Under the pieces are notes generated by a model. The model did no database searches. It was not told where the DNA came from and saw only the letters and a list, made by a program, of their open reading frames with translations. Below are positions 22,181 to 28,290 of a stretch of DNA of 39,091 bases, piece by piece; position 1 is the first letter of the stretch, and each line of letters opens with the position of its first letter. The translations under genes and the position numbers were made by a program. The DNA comes from Betaproteobacteria bacterium (lineage in GTDB: Bacteria > Pseudomonadota > Gammaproteobacteria > Burkholderiales > Rhodocyclaceae), in NCBI GenBank assembly GCA_028065725.1, contig JAPTVL010000474.1, positions 1-39,091 on the forward strand, written 5' to 3'.

Positions 22181-23308
22181 TTATGCCGCAAACTGCCTTG
22201 CCAGCCGCTCACTGGCCGCATCAAGGTCCATATCCAGCAGCCATTCGATAGCCTTGGATTCGTGGACCCGGAAGGCGAGGCAGATCGCGTCAATTATCGC
22301 GTCGTCTGTCGGGCGTTTCTGTGCAGCGGCGGGCGCAGTAACCGATTGGCCTGCACTGGCATCGGCGCCAGTGGTGGCCTTCTCCCGCGCCCGCGCTTGC
22401 TCTTTCTCCCTGGCCGCGCGCTCGATTCCTTCCTGCTGGATTCGGGCGGCTTCCAGGCGATTCTTTTCGGCCTGCTCGCGCGCTTCTGCGGCCTTGCGTT
22501 CTGCGGCGAGTCTGTCAGCCTCTTTCTTCGCTTCGGCCTCTGCGGCTTGAATGCGGGCACGGCTGGCCGCTTCCTCGGCTTCGATCCGAGCCTTGGCCTC
22601 AGCTTCTGCGCGAGCGCGTTCCTGGGCTTCCTGAGCGATCCTTGCGGCCTCAGTTCGCTGGCGTTCTTCCTGTTCGGCCCGAAGCCTCGCCAATTCGACG
22701 CGCTCAGCTTCGATTCGGGCTCTTTCTGCTGCTGCTGCCTGTTCCTGCGCCAGTGCGCCAGCGTGTAGCTGTTGGAGGGTGGCGAGCGCCTTATCCTTCG
22801 CTTCCTGTGCGAATTTGTCGAACTCGGCAAAATCGGACACAGCAAGCGATTCCAGCACCCGTAGCGCGTGCATAATCTCGTCCGAGGGCTTCCCCACCTT
22901 GGACGCCGGCAACGCGTGGATGGCCTCGATGCGGGCCTGCAACGCGGCGATCCGCTCCGCTTCGGCTTGGCGCTTGCGTTCCTCGATGGCGTCCCACTCG
23001 TCCTGCAAGGCCTGCAGGCGCCTTTCTTCAGGCTCGGTGATGCCGATCAGTTCAGCGGCGCGGGCGATCACGGCTTTTGCGTAAGCCTGCGCATCCTCGC
23101 GCTTTTCCTTGCCGATCTTTTCAACCTCGATCCGCGCCCGCTTCAGCGCCATGCGCGACGAATGAGCCTGCTGGTAGCCGTCTTGGTTCGTGATGGCGAG
23201 AATATCCTTCGACTGCTGCGCCAGTTCACGCAAGCGCTTTTCGAGTTCGGATGCGCCAAGGGCGAGCGATGCGCGCTCGACGACGGTCAATGCTGTTTGC
23301 TCGGTCAT
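22181..23308 (-). CDS. Long coiled-coil protein of the recombination operon
   Basis: The 375-residue product has a helical N-terminal domain (about 1-160), a very long Ala/Glu/Arg/Lys coiled coil (about 160-310) and a small C-terminal domain (about 330-375) starting RPTDDAIIDAICLAFRVHE. Coiled-coil proteins of this type often sit beside the exonuclease and annealing protein in phages, but I cannot name a function. It begins in an ATGA overlap with the exonuclease gene, so all three are probably made together. The coding DNA of the coiled coil is itself repetitive. Confidence 0.6.
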   Translation of the reverse strand: MTEQTALTVVERASLALGASELEKRLRELAQQSKDILAITNQDGYQQAHSSRMALKRARIEVEKIGKEKREDAQAYAKAVIARAAELIGITEPEERRLQALQDEWDAIEERKRQAEAERIAALQARIEAIHALPASKVGKPSDEIMHALRVLESLAVSDFAEFDKFAQEAKDKALATLQQLHAGALAQEQAAAAERARIEAERVELARLRAEQEERQRTEAARIAQEAQERARAEAEAKARIEAEEAASRARIQAAEAEAKKEADRLAAERKAAEAREQAEKNRLEAARIQQEGIERAAREKEQARAREKATTGADASAGQSVTAPAAAQKRPTDDAIIDAICLAFRVHESKAIEWLLDMDLDAASERLARQFAA

Positions 23309-23940
23309 GCTACCTTCCTTTCATTCAGCTTCGCTACCAGTTGGTCAACCTCGACCAGGAATAAAATGACTTCCTGATTGAGCATCTTGATATATTCCTC
23401 GTCGCGTTCGATGCGAAAAATGTAGGTGCGCAGGTGATCCGGCATATCCGCGCTGTAGCTGCAGAAGTCCCACCATTTCCGCGGCGCGCGACCTTCAACC
23501 TTGTCGATGACGCCGGCAATCCAGAGATTCCCCTGGATCTGCGGGGTGTGTTCCTGCGGATACTTCCCAGCTAATATGGTATTGAGTTGAACCGTTGGAA
23601 TAACGCTCTTGATTTCGCAGCCGCCTTCAATGCCGATCAGACCATCCGGCGACGCACCGCATGCCATCATCGGGTGTTTGAGAAATCCAACTTGCTCGAC
23701 TAGGTTTCCAGTGACGGCTTCGTAACTCGCGCGTGCGAACGGCTCCTGCTCCTGGCCGCGCTGCATCTGCCAGTTCGTGTAGGTCTCGACCGGCTTGCCT
23801 GTCAAGCGCTCGGCAACGAGTCTGCGCAGGTATCCAGTGCGTACTTTCTTTTCACCCTTGGCGAGAATGGCCGCGAACTCGCTAGCCGTGGCATTGCCGC
23901 AGCGTTCCAGCGCCCACTCCGGGGAACCTTGAATGCTCAC
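23305..23940 (-). CDS. YqaJ/lambda-exonuclease-like recombinase nuclease
   Basis: The 211-residue product begins QGSPEWALERCGNATASEFA, the usual entry of the YqaJ/lambda Exo family, and carries the catalytic pattern GASPDGL (Asp, about residue 98) followed by CEIKS (E-x-K, about 108-112). A helical QIQGNLWIAG stretch follows, as in the family. Such 5'-3' exonucleases resect double-stranded ends so the partner annealing protein can pair single strands; that partner is encoded just upstream. ATGA overlaps occur on both sides. Length is normal for the family. Confidence 0.8.
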   Translation of the reverse strand: MSIQGSPEWALERCGNATASEFAAILAKGEKKVRTGYLRRLVAERLTGKPVETYTNWQMQRGQEQEPFARASYEAVTGNLVEQVGFLKHPMMACGASPDGLIGIEGGCEIKSVIPTVQLNTILAGKYPQEHTPQIQGNLWIAGVIDKVEGRAPRKWWDFCSYSADMPDHLRTYIFRIERDEEYIKMLNQEVILFLVEVDQLVAKLNERKVA

Positions 23941-24713
23941 TGCTGCGCCCCTTTCTCAGCCTCTTTGATGCGCACCTCGCAAGCGGCCCGTACCTCATGC
24001 AGCGTCTTGCGTTGCTCTTTGCTGAGAGCGTTCCACGCAACCGCGAATGCCCGCATTGACCCGCACGCTTCGAGTGCCTTCTTTCCTTCCGCATCGGGTT
24101 CGACCAAATCCTTTTTTCCAGCGCCATCCGTATCGTCGCCCTGTTCCGAAACGCCGCAGATCGCCTTCAGGGTGTAGCGTTCCAGATAGCTCACCGTTGA
24201 CGCCCTGGCCTGAATGGGTGACTTCGCTCCGCCAGAATCCGGAGGCCCACCCATCGAAACGGACTCGCAATGCCCAAGCGTGTGCTTGAGTGTGCAAGTG
24301 ACTTCGATCCAGTCTTTGTCGTCTTTCGTTAGCTTCCACGAGGCGCTAAGGCCATTGGCAGACAGGGCCGGGGTTAAAGCGTTGACCACCGCGAACAGTT
24401 CCGCATATTTCTTGCCCGACAACGGTCCTGCATCCACCGTCCTATTCTTGATGATCCTGACCGCTTCGGACTTGAAGGCGGCAAAGGCGACGTTGTAAGC
24501 CTTCAATGCTTCGCCCGCTTCATATTCCCGCTGCAGCGCCATGAGTTCCTTGATGGTGCCGGGGTCCATGCCATTCTTGACTGCGACGGCCAGCATGGAC
24601 ATAGGCGTTGCAGTTTCCGATGGGATAACGGCCAGACCGCGTTCCTCTTTCCGGCTGAAACTTTCTTTCGGCATTTCCAACACGATGCCGTCTTGCTGTT
24701 CTGCTGTATTCAT
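23937..24713 (-). CDS. ERF-family single-strand annealing protein
   Basis: ATG 24713 is preferred over GTG 24719 because a GGAGGC ribosome-binding site lies eight bases upstream of it. The 258-residue product has the ERF pattern: AFAAFKSEAVRIIKN, KKYAELFAVVNALTPALSANGLS, an ITV-type strand with LGHCESVSMGGP, and the YLERYTLKAICGV helix typical of ERF/RecT-like proteins. ERF proteins anneal complementary single strands in phage recombination and genome circularisation. The downstream YqaJ-like nuclease completes a two-component system. Confidence 0.8.
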   Translation of the reverse strand: MNTAEQQDGIVLEMPKESFSRKEERGLAVIPSETATPMSMLAVAVKNGMDPGTIKELMALQREYEAGEALKAYNVAFAAFKSEAVRIIKNRTVDAGPLSGKKYAELFAVVNALTPALSANGLSASWKLTKDDKDWIEVTCTLKHTLGHCESVSMGGPPDSGGAKSPIQARASTVSYLERYTLKAICGVSEQGDDTDGAGKKDLVEPDAEGKKALEACGSMRAFAVAWNALSKEQRKTLHEVRAACEVRIKEAEKGAQQ

Positions 24714-24728
24714 TTTCACTTGCCTCCG

Positions 24729-24947
24729 TTATGTCCACAGGTTGCTGTAAGTGCAGCGCATCGTTTGAATCCGATCGCTGCTGGCGTAGTAAGAGGCGAC
24801 AAGATGCCGCCCGAGATAATCGCGTTCCGCGCACCGCTGCGCCGATACGTGCGTCTGCTGCGCGAGCGCGTCCTTTTCGTCGGCGTGGTTCACGTAGAAC
24901 CAGCCGACGAGGATGAGGGCGATGAGGATGGAGTCGCGGAGTTTCAT
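24729..24947 (-). CDS. Small single-pass membrane protein
   Basis: ATG 24947 follows GGGAGG and overlaps the deaminase stop as ATGA; longer upstream frames are shadows of the deaminase gene. The 72-residue product has a membrane segment or uncleaved signal at about residues 5-20 (DSILIALILVGWFYVNH) and a polar, largely helical outer part with two cysteines. No family is recognised. It lies between a nucleotide enzyme and the ERF gene. Confidence 0.6.
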   Translation of the reverse strand: MKLRDSILIALILVGWFYVNHADEKDALAQQTHVSAQRCAERDYLGRHLVASYYASSDRIQTMRCTYSNLWT

Positions 24948-25417
24948 GGTGAAACCTCCCTGTATCTCATCCCGCATTCTTCTAACAATTCGCGCGCCAA
25001 AAGTAGGTCTTCGTGCCAACGCGAAGGAATCGCCTTTACAGGGTAGGAAACGATTTCTGCAACGCCTGACTGAATTATTTCTACGGTGCAGCGCGTGCAT
25101 GGCGGGCCACCCCATACAAGGCCGGTGTCATCCGTCGCAGCTAGGTAAAGCGTGCAACCTTTAACGGATACACCGATGCGCGCAGCGTTCAGGATCGCGT
25201 TAGTCTCTGCGTGGACGATCAGACGCAACTTCTGCTCACGATTCGAAAGGCGATTCGGCGCGTCAAATATTCCGCGCGGGAAACCATTGAAGCCGGTTGA
25301 CCTTATTTCCTTATCAGGACCAACGATAACGGACCCAACTTGCGTCGATGGGTCTTTAGACATGCGCGCATGCTCAAGACACAACTTCAGGAAGTGCTGA
25401 TCCCAACGTTCACTCAT
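24944..25417 (-). CDS. dCMP-deaminase-like cytidine/deoxycytidylate deaminase
   Basis: The 157-residue product carries the zinc-binding deaminase motifs: HAETNAILNAA (His and the catalytic Glu, about residue 69) and GGPPCTRCTVEII (PCxxC, about 103-112). The N-terminus WDQHFLKLCLEHARMSKDPSTQVG is that of dCMP deaminases (ComEB/Dcd-type). Such enzymes turn dCMP into dUMP for dTMP synthesis. No thymidylate synthase is present in the window. ATGA overlaps flank the gene on both sides. Substrate assignment is from family resemblance. Confidence 0.85.
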   Translation of the reverse strand: MSERWDQHFLKLCLEHARMSKDPSTQVGSVIVGPDKEIRSTGFNGFPRGIFDAPNRLSNREQKLRLIVHAETNAILNAARIGVSVKGCTLYLAATDDTGLVWGGPPCTRCTVEIIQSGVAEIVSYPVKAIPSRWHEDLLLARELLEECGMRYREVSP

Positions 25418-25650
25418 GCCGCCTCCAATGGATCAGGCCCAGCAACAGCACCCGCACCGGCAGGCGGAACGGAGGTGCCGCGCGTTTGCGCGGACGCGGA
25501 TGCTGTGCTGGAATCGAACCAAAATCGAATGCCGGTCTTGTTGAACTCGCGCTGCAAGATCAAGCCGTGATCGCGCTGCAGTTGCATGATCTGCGCGCCG
25601 GTCAAGGCGCTGTGCGGGATGATCTTGGCGTTCGGGTAGATTGGGCTCAT
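25414..25650 (-). CDS. Unknown small phage protein
   Basis: The 78-residue product has an ordered N-terminal half (LTGAQIMQLQRDHGLILQRE, then NKTGIRFWFDSS) and a Ser/Ala/Pro-rich tail. No family is recognised. It is tied by ATGA overlaps to the membrane peptide before it and the deaminase after it, so it is most likely translated. Confidence 0.55.
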   Translation of the reverse strand: MSPIYPNAKIIPHSALTGAQIMQLQRDHGLILQREFNKTGIRFWFDSSTASASAQTRGTSVPPAGAGAVAGPDPLEAA

Positions 25651-25766
25651 CGCGTCACCAGCAGGTCAAGGTAAATGACGATCAGAGCGAATATCGCAAG
25701 CCAGATCGGACGGTCAAGCGCGTTGAGGAGCCAGCGGAGCAGAAGGCCGGGGAGGGTGCGGATCAT
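25647..25766 (-). CDS. 39-residue single-pass membrane peptide
   Basis: ATG 25766 and TGA 25647-25649 each overlap a neighbour by ATGA. The peptide has an amphipathic start (MIRTLPGLLLRWLLNALDRP) and a strong membrane helix (IWLAIFALIVIYLDLLV). Together with the two preceding small genes it forms a run of tiny membrane proteins. Function unknown. Confidence 0.55.
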   Translation of the reverse strand: MIRTLPGLLLRWLLNALDRPIWLAIFALIVIYLDLLVTR

Positions 25767-25936
25767 GCGAACATCCAGAGGGCGAGGATGATCAGCGCCC
25801 AAATCGGACTCACCAGCAGCAAGCCGTTGACGATGCCGCGGGCGGCGCCCAGGTCGTCATCGCGCGAGGGCGCACAGGTACAGTTCCTACCTTGATTACA
25901 ATCTCCACTACAGGCGCTTTCGTAGCCCATACTCAT
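25763..25936 (-). CDS. 57-residue Cys-rich membrane peptide
   Basis: The start at 25936 overlaps the previous stop (ATGA), and the stop overlaps the next start (ATGA). The N-terminal part holds four closely spaced cysteines (CSGDCNQGRNCTC), the C-terminal part a membrane helix (LLLVSPIWALIILALWMF). Four clustered cysteines in front of a membrane segment suggest metal binding or disulfides. No family is recognised. Confidence 0.5.
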   Translation of the reverse strand: MSMGYESACSGDCNQGRNCTCAPSRDDDLGAARGIVNGLLLVSPIWALIILALWMFA

Positions 25937-26097
25937 TTCCCCTTCATGAACTCGGGTGGTTCCATCATGTTTTTGCTAGGCGCAATCGGCAGCTTGCGGT
26001 CGAGTGCGTCAGCAAGCATGAAGCCAACGGCAATACCGAGAAAAAAGAGCGACACGCCTGCGCATATCAGGCTGGCGATCACGTTGGCATTTCCCAT
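25933..26097 (-). CDS. 54-residue membrane peptide
   Basis: ATG 26097 lies within the end of the preceding gene (19-base overlap). The product has one membrane helix near its start (VIASLICAGVSLFFLGIAVG) and a polar tail ending MEPPEFMKGK. It is the first of three consecutive tiny membrane genes linked by ATGA overlaps. Function unknown. Confidence 0.5.
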   Translation of the reverse strand: MGNANVIASLICAGVSLFFLGIAVGFMLADALDRKLPIAPSKNMMEPPEFMKGK

Positions 26098-26333
26098 GCA
26101 GTCACGCCTGCTTCGTCCCGACGCTTGTTCCTGAACGCGTCAAGTGCGGCCAGCGCGTCGATATGTGCGTAGTTCGCCCGGTGGATTTCGCGGCTGGTAT
26201 GCGTCGCCGCGGATTGCTCTTTGCATACTTCCTCTGTCTGGCGCACACGCTCGACCAGCCGCGCTTCCTCGTTCGATTCGGACATGATCGCCGTCGCGAC
26301 GTTGATGGCGGCGGCTGCGTCGGTGAGATTCAT
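26079..26333 (-). CDS. Small helical protein of unknown function
   Basis: The 84-residue product is largely helical and charged (MNLTDAAAAINVATAIMSES, then EEARLVERVRQTEEVCKEQ, then ALAALDAFRNKRRDE). It starts in an ATGA overlap with the hexapeptide-repeat gene and overlaps the next by 19 bases. No family is recognised. It is the second gene of the leftward operon. Confidence 0.55.
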   Translation of the reverse strand: MNLTDAAAAINVATAIMSESNEEARLVERVRQTEEVCKEQSAATHTSREIHRANYAHIDALAALDAFRNKRRDEAGVTAWEMPT

Positions 26334-27031
26334 ACTGCCACCTTCGCTTCCGTTGCGTGCGGCTTAACTACCGTCAGCGCAAAATTAATCGCGGCGCGGT
26401 ATTGGTCCGCGTAATCGTTGTCCCCGTGCGTTTTCTGGATGGCCTCTTTGAATTGATATTTGGTTCCGGAAAAGCAACCGGTAGAGAAACGAATTCCTAT
26501 TTTTGCATCGGCGTGAATGGTGAGGACTGAACGGCGCGAACCGAGCGGTCCTACCATAAAAAAGTCCGCATTGCCGGAGACCCGCGCATTGCCGGAGACC
26601 CGCGCATCGTCGAAGACCCGCGCATTGCCGGAGACCCGCGCATCGTCGTAGACCCGCGCATTGCCGGAGACCAGCGCATCGTCGTAGACCCACGCATTGC
26701 CGGAGACCCGCGCATTGCCGGAGACCCACGCATTGCCGGAGACCCGCGCATTGCCGAAGACCCGCGCATCGTCGAAGACCCGCGCATTGCCGGAGACCCG
26801 CGCATCGTCGAAGACCCGCGCATTGCCGGAGACCCGCGCATCGTCGAAGACCAACGCATCGACGCAGACCCACGCATTGCCGAAGACCTGCAAATTAGCT
26901 TCGGCCTCTATGAAGCCTCCGAGTTCGCCCTTGATGACCACGCCGAAGGAAACGAGCGCGCGTATTCTGCGCAAGGTGCGCCCGCACCATTCGCGGGTTT
27001 CTTCCGTGAATTCGTATTTCTGGTTTGCCAT
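26330..27031 (-). CDS. Hexapeptide-repeat (left-handed beta-helix) protein, first gene of the leftward operon
   Basis: The 233-residue product has an N-terminal domain (about 1-45), then about 18 hexapeptide units of the type VSGNAR/VFDDAR/VYDDAL (about 48-155), and a C-terminal domain containing IHADAKIGIRFSTGCFSG and a Tyr/Lys-rich part. Six-residue repeats with a Val/Ala core predict a left-handed parallel beta-helix. Phages carry such proteins in early regions; I do not know their role. A GGAGG ribosome-binding site precedes the ATG, and the repressor-controlled promoter at 27073-27102 lies just upstream, making this the first gene expressed leftward. Confidence 0.75.
   Translation of the reverse strand: MANQKYEFTEETREWCGRTLRRIRALVSFGVVIKGELGGFIEAEANLQVFGNAWVCVDALVFDDARVSGNARVFDDARVSGNARVFDDARVFGNARVSGNAWVSGNARVSGNAWVYDDALVSGNARVYDDARVSGNARVFDDARVSGNARVSGNADFFMVGPLGSRRSVLTIHADAKIGIRFSTGCFSGTKYQFKEAIQKTHGDNDYADQYRAAINFALTVVKPHATEAKVAV
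26570..26890 (-). repeat. Coding minisatellite of 18-bp units
   Basis: About 18 tandem 18-bp units of two interleaved types (GGAGACCCGCGCATTGCC-like and GAAGACCCGCGCATCGTC-like on the + strand) encode the hexapeptide repeats. Units are nearly identical at the DNA level, so the array is young or kept uniform by recombination. Unit gain or loss keeps the frame and adds or removes one hexapeptide, a third of a helical turn. Confidence 0.85.
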
Positions 27032-27072
27032 CTGCTTCCTCCGTTCGCCCCGAGAGGTGGGGCGTTGGAGAG

Positions 27073-27102
27073 ATTATAGGCACACCTAAAACCAAAAAGC
27101 AA
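27073..27102 (-). promoter_or_regulatory. Leftward early promoter (PL-like) with overlapping operator
   Basis: On the - strand, TTGCTT (27102-27097) and a perfect TATAAT (27078-27073) are separated by 18 bases. The operator TAGGCACACCTA (27077-27088) overlaps the -10 box, so a bound repressor would block polymerase. Transcription would start near 27066 and run into the hexapeptide-repeat gene. A perfect -10 box plus the operator overlap make this convincing. Confidence 0.65.
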
Positions 27103-27114
27103 TAGGCGTACCTA
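27103..27114. promoter_or_regulatory. Second left operator
   Basis: TAGGCGTACCTA is a near-palindrome of the same class as the operators at 27077, 27507 and 27542. It abuts the -35 box of the leftward promoter, 26 bases centre to centre from the first left operator, suggesting cooperative binding on one helix face. Confidence 0.65.
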
Positions 27115-27165
27115 AAATCTTTTCGGAATGGATAAACCGCCTACCGGCGGCGTGGTTATGCGGTG

Positions 27166-27288
27166 CTAGGCTTGGGAGTCGATTAGAGCTTTAGCCACCG
27201 ACAGAAGGGCGGCTTTGTTGGCTGGACTGAGCGCGTTCGCGGCGGCCATCAATTGTTCGGTGATATTGCTGGGTTGAACATCAGCCAT
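27166..27288 (-). CDS. 40-residue protein coupled to the repressor gene
   Basis: ATG 27288 lies eight bases inside the end of the repressor gene. The product is Ala-rich and helical (ITEQLMAAANALSP, then NKAALLSVAKALIDSQA). No family is recognised. Co-expression with the repressor suggests a part in the immunity switch, for instance an anti-repressor or stabiliser, but that is a guess. A CCGCC/GGCGG hairpin with a TACC loop lies just behind it (27139-27152) and could end the transcript. Confidence 0.45.
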   Translation of the reverse strand: MADVQPSNITEQLMAAANALSPANKAALLSVAKALIDSQA

Positions 27289-27481
27289 TATCTCTTGCAG
27301 CGTGACCCCCCAGAGCTAGGGCAATGTCCCGCAATGTCTCGTATTTCGGCATCGTCGTCTCCCTCTTTTCCAAAGCCCATACCGTCGGAGACGATAACCC
27401 GGCCTTACGAGCAAGTTCTGACTGATTAAGCCCAGCCTTCTGGCGAAGCGCAATTATCTTTTTAGGATCGTAGGGAAGCAT
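27281..27481 (-). CDS. HTH (Xre/Cro-CI family) repressor
   Basis: The 66-residue product is a single HTH_3 domain: KIIALRQKAGLNQSELARKA, then GLSSPTVWALEKRETTMPKY and a closing helix. It lacks the C-terminal peptidase/dimerisation domain of lambda CI, so it is not expected to be cleaved through RecA. It faces the Cro-like gene across a 65-base spacer loaded with TAGGC-type sites. No Shine-Dalgarno precedes ATG 27481, so a leaderless or poorly translated message is possible. It is the likely ligand of all the operators. Confidence 0.8.
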   Translation of the reverse strand: MLPYDPKKIIALRQKAGLNQSELARKAGLSSPTVWALEKRETTMPKYETLRDIALALGGHAARDNG

Positions 27482-27482
27482 A

Positions 27483-27518
27483 TAGGCAGTATGGCCTAGT
27501 GCGCAATAGGCGCGGCTA
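27483..27518. promoter_or_regulatory. Right operator region: variant half-sites and one 12-bp site
   Basis: TAGGC (27483-27487) and GCCTA (27494-27498) form a wider-spaced pair directly upstream of the repressor start, and TAGGCGCGGCTA (27507-27518) matches the 12-bp class with one imperfect arm. Their positions at the repressor promoter fit autoregulation. Confidence 0.5.
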
Positions 27519-27527
27519 AAAAAGTTC

Positions 27528-27557
27528 TTGACACGCGGCTCTAGGCATGCCTAAAAT
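27528..27557 (+). promoter_or_regulatory. Rightward early promoter (PR-like)
   Basis: TTGACA (27528-27533, perfect -35) and TAAAAT (27552-27557) are separated by 18 bases. A perfect palindromic operator lies between and over the -10 box. The expected transcription start is near 27564-27565, which is the A of the Cro-like gene's ATG, so the message would be leaderless. Confidence 0.7.
27542..27553. promoter_or_regulatory. Perfect palindromic operator TAGGCATGCCTA
   Basis: This is the only fully symmetric copy of the 12-bp class and it covers the spacer and the first bases of the -10 box of the rightward promoter, so it is the likely strongest binding site. Confidence 0.7.
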
Positions 27558-27564
27558 TCGTGCC

Positions 27565-27771
27565 ATGAATTACGACGACCTTATCGGATATTTCGGCTCC
27601 CAAATTGAAGTAGCTCGGGCCTTCGGCGTCACGTCTGCATCGGTTTCTGAGTGGCAAAGCAAAGGTGTGCCCCCTTTGCGACAGGTGCAGGGAGAGGGAC
27701 TGACGGGCAAAAAACTCAAGGCTGATCCAGACGTGTACGAAAAACCCACAAATCGGGCGCGCGCCGCATGA
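27565..27771 (+). CDS. Cro-like DNA-binding protein
   Basis: Using ATG 27565, the 68-residue product reads MNYDDLIGYFGSQIEVARAF, then GVTSASVSEWQSKGVPPLRQ: a compact HTH of the YdaS/Cro type, with the recognition helix around SASVSEWQ. An upstream in-frame ATG at 27547 lies in the operator before the predicted transcription start, so 27565 is preferred. It is the first gene rightward, divergent from the repressor, as Cro is in lambda. It should compete for the same operators. Confidence 0.75.
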   Translation: MNYDDLIGYFGSQIEVARAFGVTSASVSEWQSKGVPPLRQVQGEGLTGKKLKADPDVYEKPTNRARAA

Positions 27772-27869
27772 AACCCTAACCCGCCTCGCAGCTGACGTAC
27801 TGAACTCGCCACAACCAGGCGTTCGCCGCGCCTGCTGAACAAGATCGGCGAAGAACGGAGATGGAGAAG

Positions 27870-28166
27870 ATGTCCGAACTTCTGGATCAAATGAATAAGA
27901 CAAGAGAACTCATTGACAAATCCGAGGTGGAGTTGCGCGGCAACGTCCCCCGCTGGATTGCGGATGTGCTCGATGGCGTGGCAATCGCGCGCGAGACCTC
28001 GCGCATGGCGATCGTCAACGAGATTCTGGCTCCCTATGCGAAACAGCGCTTGCATGAAGCCATGTTGCTCCAACGGATTGTGCAGCGCAACGGAAGCCAG
28101 CCGCCGACGGGCCGCGCTACAAGGCTCTGGGCAACTCGATGGCCGTGCCGGTTATGCGCTGGATAG
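27870..28166 (+). CDS. Ribbon-helix-helix-like protein with an out-of-frame tail
   Basis: ATG 27870 is preferred over 27861 because the GGAG at 27857-27860 is too close to the latter. The N-terminal helix (MSELLDQMNKTRELIDKSE) is followed by VELRGNVPRWIADVLDG and ARETSRMAIVNEILAPYA, which has the strand-helix-helix pattern of Arc/MetJ-type DNA-binding proteins. From about residue 75 the frame runs through DNA that in another frame encodes a methyltransferase end, giving a Trp/Arg/Pro-rich tail of no evident meaning. This looks like a gene whose 3' end was replaced by deletion. Confidence 0.5.
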   Translation: MSELLDQMNKTRELIDKSEVELRGNVPRWIADVLDGVAIARETSRMAIVNEILAPYAKQRLHEAMLLQRIVQRNGSQPPTGRATRLWATRWPCRLCAG

Positions 28167-28225
28167 GGGAGCGGATTCTTTCCGTTTCCCTTATCGAAAT
28201 CACTAGACAGCAGGAGGTCGCATGA
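28091..28225 (+). pseudogene. C-terminal relic of a cytosine-5 DNA methyltransferase
   Basis: In the frame ending with TGA 28223-28225 the translation contains RKPAADGPRYKALGNSMAVP, then VMRWIGERI. This is the well-conserved C-terminal block (motif X region) of phage Dcm-type methyltransferases. The frame is closed at 28055, and no other methyltransferase motif lies upstream, so only the last ~40 codons remain. The sequence has no start of its own and overlaps the end of the RHH-like gene in another frame. It marks the scar of a deletion that removed a whole methyltransferase gene. Confidence 0.7.
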
Positions 28226-28290
28226 ACGAAAAACAGCATCACCGCGCCAAGCTCTCCGCAGAGCAGGTGCGTATGAGGGCTGCAGTATGA
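28222..28290 (+). CDS. 22-residue peptide, possibly a truncated HTH fragment
   Basis: ATG 28222 follows CAGGAGGTCGC, a strong ribosome-binding site, and the stop overlaps the next start as ATGA. The product (MNEKQHHRAKLSAEQVRMRA) contains AKLSAEQVR, which resembles the opening of the HTH tails that follow HNH nucleases, such as GKLTEDQKQQIR in the HNH protein at 365. It may be a remnant kept because it couples translation. Confidence 0.4.
   Translation: MNEKQHHRAKLSAEQVRMRAAV

Noticed and set aside
22294..22845. 183-codon - strand frame over the coiled-coil gene
   Set aside because: It is a shifted frame of the repetitive Ala/Glu coding DNA and has an Arg/Pro-rich composition typical of a shadow.
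26570..26890. Regular short repeats that could be taken for a CRISPR array
   Set aside because: The units are contiguous 18-bp coding repeats without spacers and translate into hexapeptide repeats.
27139..27152. CCGCC/GGCGG hairpin as a firm terminator
   Set aside because: The stem is five base pairs and no clear T-run follows on either strand, so it is mentioned only as a possibility under the adjacent gene.
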